Assembly (NCBI GenBank): GCA_946184195.1
Contig: CAMHEP010000103.1
Span: 1-5,004 of the forward strand
DNA: 5,004 nt
Source: an uncultured Bacteroidales bacterium
GTDB lineage: Bacteria; Bacteroidota; Bacteroidia; Bacteroidales; Paludibacteraceae
Direction of reading: 5' to 3'
The notes under the pieces were generated by a model that did no database searches, was not told where the DNA came from, and worked only from the letters and a program-made list of their open reading frames with translations. Position numbers and translations under genes: made by a program. Below are positions 1-5,004 of the stretch, piece by piece. Within the stretch, counting starts at the first letter, position 1. Each line of letters opens with the position of its first letter.

Positions 1-59
1 GACTCGAACCCAGACAGACAGAACCAGAATCTGTAGTGCTACCATTACACCATTAGGCA
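1..59 (-). tRNA. tRNA-Gln (anticodon CUG), 3' end cut off by window edge
   Basis: Read on the minus strand, this is the 5' part of a tRNA that delivers glutamine to CAG codons. The visible parts are: a 5' acceptor strand TGCCTAA (59-53); a D stem GTG (50-48) pairing with CAC (38-36) around a TAATGGTAG loop; an anticodon stem ACAGA (34-30) pairing with TCTGT (22-18); and the loop TTCTGGT with anticodon CTG at 27-25. The T arm starts with CTGGG (13-9), followed by the T loop TTCGAGT (8-2). The 3' T-stem strand, 3' acceptor strand and any encoded CCA lie outside the window, so the acceptor stem cannot be checked. The 5' end is placed 7 bases before the TG that precedes the D stem and could be off by one base. 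A 5' leader of roughly 15-20 nt separates it from its own promoter (78-114). Confidence 0.93.
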
Positions 60-77
60 GTGCCTTTTTCTCAAAAG

Positions 78-114
78 CGGGTGCAAAGGTACTGCTTTTT
101 TACGAACTATGCAA
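78..114 (-). promoter_or_regulatory. Bacteroidetes-type promoter for tRNA-Gln
   Basis: On the minus strand there is a -33 TTG (114-112), a 20-nt spacer, and a -7 box TACCTTTG (91-84) matching the Bacteroidetes consensus TAnnTTTG. It is followed by CACCCG (83-78), where transcription should begin. This points at the tRNA-Gln gene whose 5' end is at 59. The element is nearly the same as the ribF promoter on the other strand. The identification rests on consensus match and position only; the start site is inferred. Confidence 0.8.
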
Positions 115-134
115 GAAAAAAAGCATTTTTTTTC
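115..134. repeat. A-tract/T-tract inverted repeat between the divergent promoters
   Basis: GAAAAAAA (115-122) is followed by the complementary TTTTTTTC (127-134) across a 4-base GCAT centre. It directly abuts the -33 box of the tRNA promoter (112-114). A-tracts just upstream of a -33 box can act as curved DNA or UP-like elements that raise promoter strength, which would suit a tRNA gene. A hairpin made only of A-T pairs is too weak to call a terminator. The pattern is plain in the sequence; the role is inferred. Confidence 0.45.
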
Positions 135-141
135 AACTTAG

Positions 142-161
142 TGCCCTTTTTCGCCCTTTTT
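142..161. repeat. Two tandem copies of a 10-bp unit (YGCCCTTTTT)
   Basis: TGCCCTTTTT (142-151) is followed directly by CGCCCTTTTT (152-161), two copies differing only at the first base. A looser relative, TGCCTTTTT, is at 61-69. The pair ends just upstream of the ribF -33 TTG (164-166). It may be a regulator site, an UP-like element, or simply low-complexity intergenic DNA. Nothing in the sequence decides between these. Confidence 0.4.
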
Positions 162-163
162 AG

Positions 164-200
164 TTGGCGAATTCCTTTTTTTTATGTACCTTTGTGCCCG
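164..200 (+). promoter_or_regulatory. Bacteroidetes-type promoter for ribF
   Basis: There is a -33 TTG at 164-166, a 20-nt spacer, and a -7 box TACCTTTG at 187-194, followed by TGCCCG (195-200). Transcription should start around 200-203, leaving only about 10 nt before the ribF ATG at 212. That leader is too short to hold an FMN riboswitch, so none is expected here. The promoter also shows why the in-frame TTG at 164 cannot be the ribF start: it is the -33 element itself. Confidence 0.8.
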
Positions 201-211
201 TTTTAAACGCT

Positions 212-1096
212 ATGTTACCCAAAGTCGCTACCATAGGAGTTTTTGACGGTGTACATAAGGGACACCGGTATATGATGAACGAGCTGCGCTTCAACGCGTC
301 GCAGAATTGGTGTGACCCTCTTATCGTCACCTTCAGCGAGCATCCCCGCGAAGTGCTTGAGACAGGCTACGTCCCTCAGCTTCTGACTCTCCGGGAAGAG
401 CGACGTCAACTCTTGGATCCCTATGGTGAGGTGCTGATGCTGCCCTTCCGTGAGGTGCAACCTCTCACAGCGCGTGATTTCCTTCGTTATTTGCACGATG
501 AGCATAATGTGCGACTGCTACTGATGGGCTATGACCATCGTTTCGGGTCAGACCAACTGACTGATCTTGCTGACTATCGTCGTGCGGCGGCGGAAGTGGG
601 AATCAATATAGAACGGATGAATGCCTATCTGGAGACCAATATCCTCGTATCTTCCACTCAGATACGCCGCTGTTTATCTGCGGGCGATGTGGATGGTGCA
701 ACGCTGATGCTCGGTAGAGCGTATGCAATAGATGGCACTGTGGTACATGGTAAGGGAATCGGCAGACAGCTCGGTTTCCCGACAGCTAATCTATCCGTCA
801 ATGCACGTAAGATGCTGCCCGCCGACGGGGTGTATGGCGTTCGCGCTACGCTCAGTGACGGTATCTCACGTCCGGCAATCCTCAATATAGGTACTAACCC
901 TACGCTGGGTAGGAACGAGCGTACATTGGAGGTCCATATACCTGCTTTCGCACAGGATCTTTACGGGCAGGATATTCATTTGGAGTTGCAACGTCGCCTG
1001 AGAGACGAAAAACGCTTCGAGAATGTCGAAGCGTTGCGTGTGCAGATTAAGGCTGATATTGATAGCATCCTGCGTCCGGGTACGGAGTGCGTGTGA
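212..1096 (+). CDS. ribF: Bifunctional riboflavin kinase / FAD synthetase (RibF)
   Basis: This 294-residue cytoplasmic enzyme phosphorylates riboflavin to FMN and then adenylates FMN to FAD, supplying the cell's flavin cofactors. The N-terminal FMN adenylyltransferase domain (about 1-150) has the nucleotidyltransferase motif GVFDGVHKGH (9-18), VTFSEHP (39-45), MGYDHRFG (105-112) and VSSTQIRR (146-153). The C-terminal riboflavin kinase domain (about 165-290) has the GFPTAN loop (188-193), GVYGV (206-210), NIGTNPT (225-231) and LEVHI, with E240 as the likely catalytic glutamate. The length is normal for bacterial RibF. The start is the ATG at 212: the longer in-frame TTG at 164 sits in the promoter and would encode promoter DNA. 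No strong Shine-Dalgarno is visible, as is usual in this phylum. The last 16 codons overlap the 3' end of the convergent lipoprotein gene. It appears monocistronic and divergent from tRNA-Gln. Confidence 0.97.
   Translation: MLPKVATIGVFDGVHKGHRYMMNELRFNASQNWCDPLIVTFSEHPREVLETGYVPQLLTLREERRQLLDPYGEVLMLPFREVQPLTARDFLRYLHDEHNVRLLLMGYDHRFGSDQLTDLADYRRAAAEVGINIERMNAYLETNILVSSTQIRRCLSAGDVDGATLMLGRAYAIDGTVVHGKGIGRQLGFPTANLSVNARKMLPADGVYGVRATLSDGISRPAILNIGTNPTLGRNERTLEVHIPAFAQDLYGQDIHLELQRRLRDEKRFENVEALRVQIKADIDSILRPGTECV
1047..1096. other. Convergent 3' overlap between ribF and lipoprotein gene
   Basis: The last 16 codons of ribF (+) and the last 15 codons plus stop of the lipoprotein gene (-) occupy the same 50 bases on opposite strands. 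The lipoprotein end is DAGCYQYQP, a recognisable family-type terminus, so both stops look real. No GC hairpin followed by a T-run is visible on either strand around the overlap. Confidence 0.85.
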
Positions 1097-2534
1097 TTCC
1101 CCTGCGGTCCGTGGGGTAGGCGAGTGCTGCAAGCGAATCGGCTACGCCGCGGGCTGGTGAGACACTATCTAACGAGAAATCATAATACTTGTATTCTTTA
1201 TACCGATAGAACGACTGACGGAAGAGCGGTCGCTCTTCATCCTTTGTCCAATAGGTGTTAGCATCCGCAGTTGCCGGAGGCACAGGGAGAGAGTCAGCTT
1301 TGAGGTAATTACCCACAAAGGACCCCGTATAGCCCAACGTGTCGGCAGTGACAAGCGCGAGGTTGGAGGAACGCACACCGGCTACGAGACAGTTGATGAG
1401 CGAGGTGCTGTTCTTGCCGTAGATACTATCACGGTCGTTGATATAGACCGCCGGCACATCCATCCGTTGTGTCGACTGGATGCGTATGGTGGTGGCGTTG
1501 AAATAGGAAGCCACTGTCGTATGCATCAGCACATGCTCGCCTCCACCGGTATAGACACAGTAGGCGGCGCAGTTACTGATTTCGCTATTGACGATACTGT
1601 CACTTACCTGCTCCAGCCATACCCCGACACCGGCATGGTTGTGAATGCGGCAGTTATGCATACTCAGTTGATGGACGGGTGTCATGCTGCCTTCTGCGCC
1701 TTGTCCCTCTATCACGAGGGCGTTGGTGCCGCTCGTTATCTCAGTATAGTTCAGTCTATAGGTGTGCGGGGTGGCATCCGTAGGAACAAGGTATATACCG
1801 TTCCATCCTCCGGCAGCGTAGGCATAGGGCACGGAGTCGAAGAGCCTGTCGATACGGTCGCCCATGATACGTACTGGGGCTGCCTGCGTGCCGTCGGCAT
1901 AGAGGTCGCCGGTGACATGCAGTACACCATGGGCATGCATGTAGACCCGAGCCCCTGCTTGTAGCGTCAGGGTGCCGCCTACGCTAAGGGTATCGTAAAT
2001 GAGGTAGGGCTTCGCGGAGGTCATAACCATGTCGGTGGTGTCCTTGCGATGGGTAGCACTGCGCAGCAGCACCACATCCTGACCGATAGCAGTGAGGGGG
2101 AGGGTGGCTGTCGAGCCGTTGACCAGCACATGCAACTTATCCTCGATGAGCACAGGATTATCTTTATGTTGTACGTCTACCGACACGCGTACGAACACAA
2201 ATAGACTATCGCCCCCGCGTACCTCCATACCTCCCATACGATTGAGGTCGTTCTCGCCGTCTATGTTGATATGGAAGAAACTGTTGTCACCTTGCTCCAT
2301 CCATACACGGTCGATACGCACGGCGTTGTCATTGCGGTTATAGAGCATGAGTCGCTTGGTGGCAGTGCCGAAGCCGGTGAACACAGTGTCAAAACTGATA
2401 CTGTCGCGCGAGAAAGTGAGACCTGCTGCTGTATCGAAAGTCAGCCTATCCTCGCGGCATGCCGTGAGCATCATGCCTATCACCATGAGGGAAACAACTA
2501 TTGCAGCTAATATAGTTCGGCTATGTCGTAGCAT
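1047..2534 (-). CDS. Parallel beta-helix lipoprotein of unknown function
   Basis: This 495-residue protein starts with a lipoprotein signal peptide: basic MLRHSR, a hydrophobic core (7-23), then lipobox LTAC with C26 as the lipidated residue, followed by RED. Residues about 35-155 look like an Ig-like beta-sandwich (SRDSISFDTVFTG, then alternating strands to LFVFVRVSVD). Residues 175-380 look like a right-handed parallel beta-helix: LTLQAGARVYM, LHVTGDLYADGTQAAPVRI, then short strand repeats such as LSMHNCRIHNHAGVGVWLE and SIVNSEISNCAAYCVYTG. The C-terminus has DRRGITRTPYPDAGCYQY, like the D-x-G-x-Y-x-Y ending common in Bacteroidetes beta-helix proteins. No polysaccharide-lyase catalytic residues can be assigned, so no enzyme is called. 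The acidic residues after C26 may favour surface export, which is inferred. The ATG lies 3 nt after the porT stop, so it is very probably translated from the same mRNA. The family recognition is by eye; a structural or adhesive role is equally possible. Confidence 0.85.
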   Translation of the reverse strand: MLRHSRTILAAIVVSLMVIGMMLTACREDRLTFDTAAGLTFSRDSISFDTVFTGFGTATKRLMLYNRNDNAVRIDRVWMEQGDNSFFHINIDGENDLNRMGGMEVRGGDSLFVFVRVSVDVQHKDNPVLIEDKLHVLVNGSTATLPLTAIGQDVVLLRSATHRKDTTDMVMTSAKPYLIYDTLSVGGTLTLQAGARVYMHAHGVLHVTGDLYADGTQAAPVRIMGDRIDRLFDSVPYAYAAGGWNGIYLVPTDATPHTYRLNYTEITSGTNALVIEGQGAEGSMTPVHQLSMHNCRIHNHAGVGVWLEQVSDSIVNSEISNCAAYCVYTGGGEHVLMHTTVASYFNATTIRIQSTQRMDVPAVYINDRDSIYGKNSTSLINCLVAGVRSSNLALVTADTLGYTGSFVGNYLKADSLPVPPATADANTYWTKDEERPLFRQSFYRYKEYKYYDFSLDSVSPARGVADSLAALAYPTDRRGITRTPYPDAGCYQYQP

Positions 2535-2537
2535 GGA

Positions 2538-3251
2538 TTACTCAAAATTAAACGTGATAGTGAGCATACGCGAGGTAATGCGCTTGAGGGCATTGGTATA
2601 GAATTGGTCCTGTACCGGTAACTCGGGACGTTGGTCCACAGGGGTGAGCAGGTCGGCAAAACCTATCTGATACTTAATCTCAGGGCAGAACTTAAACCAT
2701 CGGAAATAGAGGTCTACGCCTGCTCCTACCGCTACGAAATAGTCCCAAGGCTTGGTGAGCACGGGTTTCTCCTTGTCGCGTGACACGTTGTAGCTGGCAC
2801 CGCCACCCACAATGACATAGGGACGGTAGTTTTTCTCGCGGTGGGCTGAATACTTGAGGTAGACAGGGATCGTGATGGGGATTGAGAGCAGGTCTATCTT
2901 ACTGCCGAAATTCGGACTCTTGACCTGATGGCCGGATTCGGTCGTATAGGTGATGGTACGCGATGAGAACTCCAGTCCCGGCGTGAAACGCAGGTTGAGG
3001 TTGCGACAGAGTTTGACATCGGCTATGAAACCGACCTGAAAGCCCGGCATGAGTCCACTCACTCGGGCATGATAAAGCTCTCCGTCGATAATCTGTTCGG
3101 AGTCAGTGATGCCGTAAGACATGAGGTTCAAGCCTAAGGAGAAACCGAAATGCACACGTTTGTCATCCACGTAGGGATTATTCATCTGCGCCTTCGCCAC
3201 TCCACTGGTCATCACCAGCAAAATCAGCGTTATTATCCATTCTCTTCTCAT
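2538..3251 (-). CDS. porT: PorT-family outer-membrane beta-barrel protein (type IX secretion)
   Basis: This 237-residue protein has a Sec signal peptide: MRREW, a hydrophobic core (6-18), and an AKA|Q cleavage site after residue 21. It has no lipobox. The mature part is a small beta-barrel of alternating amphipathic strands ending in an aromatic strand, LTITFNFE (230-237). PorT-like features are VHFGFSLGLNLM (33-44), LMPGFQVGFIADVKL (67-81), LNLRFTPGLEF (85-95), IPVYLKYSAHREKNYRPYV (128-146) and GGGASYNV (149-156). PorT is an outer-membrane protein needed for T9SS export of gingipains in Porphyromonas gingivalis (SprT in Flavobacterium). Its exact biochemical role is not settled. Length fits the family. 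The ATG at 3251 lies inside the upstream barrel gene (74-base overlap), with a purine-rich stretch just before it. It is followed after 3 bases by the lipoprotein gene. A generic PorT-like OMP-barrel paralogue is the main alternative. Confidence 0.8.
   Translation of the reverse strand: MRREWIITLILLVMTSGVAKAQMNNPYVDDKRVHFGFSLGLNLMSYGITDSEQIIDGELYHARVSGLMPGFQVGFIADVKLCRNLNLRFTPGLEFSSRTITYTTESGHQVKSPNFGSKIDLLSIPITIPVYLKYSAHREKNYRPYVIVGGGASYNVSRDKEKPVLTKPWDYFVAVGAGVDLYFRWFKFCPEIKYQIGFADLLTPVDQRPELPVQDQFYTNALKRITSRMLTITFNFE
3178..3251 (-). other. 74-base dual-coding overlap of barrel gene tail and porT signal peptide
   Basis: Both frames are read from the same strand. One frame gives the last 23 residues of the barrel protein's charged tail (from E579, ending SGEGADE). 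The other gives the start of PorT, including the whole signal peptide from MRREW to AKAQ. The barrel stop TAA lies within the porT coding sequence. The arrangement suggests translational coupling, with ribosomes finishing the barrel near the porT start; this coupling is inferred. Confidence 0.85.
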
Positions 3252-5004
3252 CTTTCTTCTTTCTCTGATTACCGAAGTTATAGGTTAGTGTCAAACTGAT
3301 GTTTCGTCCGTTCCATTGGTTGTCCTCATACTGCCAGAACGTGTCGGAGTAACTGGTGGAGCGACGTGCACGCGAGTTGAGCAAGTCCTTCACATTGAGT
3401 ACCAATGCAAGTTGTCTGTTGAGGAACGTCTTTCTCAGGCTAAGGTCTATGCTATACGAGTGGTTCGACTGTCCCTGCGCCATCACACGCGGGGAGCGGT
3501 ATCGACCGCTGATTTGCCCGGAGAACGTCTTCGTGAAGAGTATCCCCAACCGCAGTTTGGCGGACCATGCAAAGATATTCTGCTCGGGCACGATGACCTC
3601 GCTCATGGTCACTCCGTTCAGTACCGGCGTATAGGACGCTTTGTCCATGCGGTTGTAGTAGAAGTCAATGGTAGTGGTGAGGTCCAAGTGCTCGCCCCAT
3701 ATCTTGTTCTTAGCTACCAGTTCCACACCTGCCTCATGGCGTGTGCCGAGGTTGATGTATGTGTTACGCATCAGGTTGCCGTCAGTATACTTGATGTTCT
3801 GCCTTACCTTCTCTGCATAGCGGTAGAATAGTCCGGCGCTGAGGCTATGACGCCCCCATAGCTTGAGGTAGTTAAGCTCGATGGACGAACTGTATTGCGG
3901 TAGCAGCGACGGGTTACCATAACTGATGTTGGTTGAGTCCGAGAAATTCTGTCGAGGGTTAATCTGGTGACCGCGTGGACGGTCTATACGGCGCGTGTAG
4001 TTGAGTTGTATCTCATGCCCCTCGTTGAAACTATAACTGAGGTATACCGATGGGAAGAGTTGGAAATAACTCGTGTCCTGCGTCATGGTCTCCATTTTAT
4101 TGGAGGCGGTGTAGTAGGTGGACTCCAGATGACGCAAGAAATATTCACCGCGCAATCCTACTTGTACGGAGAACTTGTTCCAGAAACGATTACCATAGGT
4201 GATATAGAGTGCGTGGGTCTGCTCGTTGTTATGGAAATCGTTGTAGTATGCTTGTAGTTGTTTGCTGCGCTCATCGCCTTCCCACGCGTCTGCTAAGGTG
4301 TTGCGCCAATTGAGGTCGGTCTGCCAGCCTGCCTCCAGACGCGACTGCTCGGTGGGCTTCCATTCATAGTCTGCCTTCAGCTGCACACCGCGGTCACGGT
4401 TCAGACTCTCTTGCTCCTGAATGGCCTCTTTGGTGAGTTGGGAAGTAGCGATATTGTATTCGCGCTGAGTATAGAAGTTGTCACTGTCAAAGCGGAAGTC
4501 ACTATATTGTGCCGACATCCTCAGCTCGTGACCCTTGACGGGTTTGAAACGCCAGTCGACCATCACGTTACCTCCCGGATGACTCCCCTTGGACGACTCA
4601 TCACGGTCGTAGCTGCGCAACGGACTCTCCATGTTGGCTTCGTCCTGCGGACCCTGATAGGCGTTTACTTTATAGAGGTCGTAGTGGGTGGGGGAGTTAC
4701 CGCGGTTGGAGAAGAAACCTCCGGTCTTGTCGTTACCACTCTCTACGATACCAAAGGCACTCACACCGATGGTGGAGCGGTTGGTCACACGGAAATCCAG
4801 TCCGCCACGCAGGAACATACCTCCGCCTCGACGTTGACGACGTCCGTCTTTCTTGAGGCGTGTGGTGTCTGTGGAGAAATTATAACGGTCGGTCTCGTTG
4901 TATCCGTTCGAGGAGAAATAGTTATATCCGGCGTTGAAGTAGCCATCCACTATCCCCTTGCTGAAATTGAGGTTCAGTCCCAATTGTCCGCCGGGTACGG
5001 TGTT
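3178..5004 (-). CDS. Outer-membrane beta-barrel protein, TonB-receptor-like (OMP_b-brl_3 type), N-terminus off window
   Basis: The reading frame is open to the right edge: codons for NTVPGGQ precede the TTG codon at 4983-4981, so that TTG is an internal Leu and the visible 608 residues are the C-terminal part of a longer protein. Family members typically carry a signal peptide, a carboxypeptidase-regulatory-like domain and a plug before the barrel; these would lie outside the window. The visible part is mostly amphipathic beta-strands with aromatic girdles. The hallmark block is LNYTRRIDRPRGHQINPRQ, then GNPSLLPQYSSSIELNYLK (ORF residues about 327-374 counting from the TTG). It also has FYRYAEKVRQNIKY and the terminal strand NISLTLTYNFGN (561-572). 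A 29-residue charged tail follows (RKKKDEKR, then Asp/Gly-rich), which is overlapped by the start of porT. No SusC-type context is present. The substrate is unknown; it could be an uptake receptor or a structural/secretion-linked barrel. Confidence 0.9.
   Translation of the reverse strand, partial: NTVPGGQLGLNLNFSKGIVDGYFNAGYNYFSSNGYNETDRYNFSTDTTRLKKDGRRQRRGGGMFLRGGLDFRVTNRSTIGVSAFGIVESGNDKTGGFFSNRGNSPTHYDLYKVNAYQGPQDEANMESPLRSYDRDESSKGSHPGGNVMVDWRFKPVKGHELRMSAQYSDFRFDSDNFYTQREYNIATSQLTKEAIQEQESLNRDRGVQLKADYEWKPTEQSRLEAGWQTDLNWRNTLADAWEGDERSKQLQAYYNDFHNNEQTHALYITYGNRFWNKFSVQVGLRGEYFLRHLESTYYTASNKMETMTQDTSYFQLFPSVYLSYSFNEGHEIQLNYTRRIDRPRGHQINPRQNFSDSTNISYGNPSLLPQYSSSIELNYLKLWGRHSLSAGLFYRYAEKVRQNIKYTDGNLMRNTYINLGTRHEAGVELVAKNKIWGEHLDLTTTIDFYYNRMDKASYTPVLNGVTMSEVIVPEQNIFAWSAKLRLGILFTKTFSGQISGRYRSPRVMAQGQSNHSYSIDLSLRKTFLNRQLALVLNVKDLLNSRARRSTSYSDTFWQYEDNQWNGRNISLTLTYNFGNQRKKKDEKRMDNNADFAGDDQWSGEGADE

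Noticed and set aside
164..211. TTG-initiated N-terminal extension of RibF (16 extra residues)
   Set aside because: The TTG is the -33 promoter element and the -7 box TACCTTTG lies within the extension. The sequence is not needed for the nucleotidyltransferase fold, which begins at ATG 212.
60..211. FMN riboswitch upstream of ribF
   Set aside because: The region between the inferred start site and the ATG is about 10 nt, and no RFN-like conserved stems are seen in the A/T-rich intergenic DNA.
1099..1116. CCCC...GGGG hairpin just after the ribF stop as an intrinsic terminator
   Set aside because: No T-run follows on either strand, the inner stem is mismatched, and the bases are coding sequence of the lipoprotein gene.
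1467..1964. Plus-strand 165-residue open frame inside the lipoprotein gene
   Set aside because: It is antisense to a well-supported beta-helix coding sequence, with no promoter, no recognisable domain and unlikely composition.
3316..4257. Plus-strand open frames of 92-171 residues opposite the barrel gene
   Set aside because: They are shadows of the barrel coding strand; the barrel frame has clear family motifs throughout and the plus-strand frames have none.
4981..4983. TTG codon at 4983-4981 as the start of the barrel gene
   Set aside because: The frame stays open to the window edge with barrel-like sequence upstream (NTVPGGQ), and family proteins need a signal peptide and plug that are missing here, so the gene is cut by the edge.
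1..5004. CRISPR arrays, insertion sequences, phage or defence genes
   Set aside because: No regularly spaced repeats, transposase motifs, terminal inverted repeats or defence-type domains were seen on either strand.

Overview
The window reads as a chromosomal segment from a Bacteroidota bacterium, most likely order Bacteroidales. The evidence is: two promoters of the Bacteroidetes sigma-ABfr type (TTG, 20-nt spacer, TACCTTTG); start codons without a strong Shine-Dalgarno; a TonB-receptor-like barrel of the OMP_b-brl_3 type; a PorT-like outer-membrane protein of the type IX secretion system (T9SS); and a lipoprotein with an LTAC lipobox. The genus cannot be fixed from the sequence. A T9SS-bearing Prevotellaceae or Porphyromonadaceae-like organism is an inference.

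Layout. Positions 1-59 hold the 5' part of a tRNA-Gln(CUG) gene on the minus strand, cut by the window edge. Positions 60-211 are an A/T-rich divergent intergenic region. It carries one promoter firing left into the tRNA and one firing right into ribF. The two share almost the same -7 element and start-site sequence. Positions 212-1096 (+) encode RibF, the bifunctional riboflavin kinase/FAD synthetase. Its true start is the ATG at 212, not the in-frame TTG at 164, which lies inside the promoter.

The rest of the window (1047-5004) is a tightly packed three-gene minus-strand unit, read from right to left: (i) an outer-membrane beta-barrel protein whose N-terminus lies beyond the window; (ii) a PorT-family outer-membrane protein overlapping the first gene by 74 bases; (iii) a parallel beta-helix lipoprotein starting 3 bases after the porT stop. 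The last gene runs 50 bases into the 3' end of ribF, tail to tail, so both convergent genes code through the overlap and there is no visible intrinsic terminator between them.

The tRNA and ribF are housekeeping genes. The three minus-strand genes all make cell-envelope proteins (two outer-membrane barrels and one lipoprotein) and are probably co-transcribed. PorT is a known T9SS component. Whether the barrel and the lipoprotein take part in T9SS or only share its transcript is open. I see no mobile element, CRISPR array, phage gene or clearly new defence or metabolic system. The most interesting points are the dual-coding overlaps, the near-identical divergent promoters, and the unstudied barrel-PorT-lipoprotein grouping.
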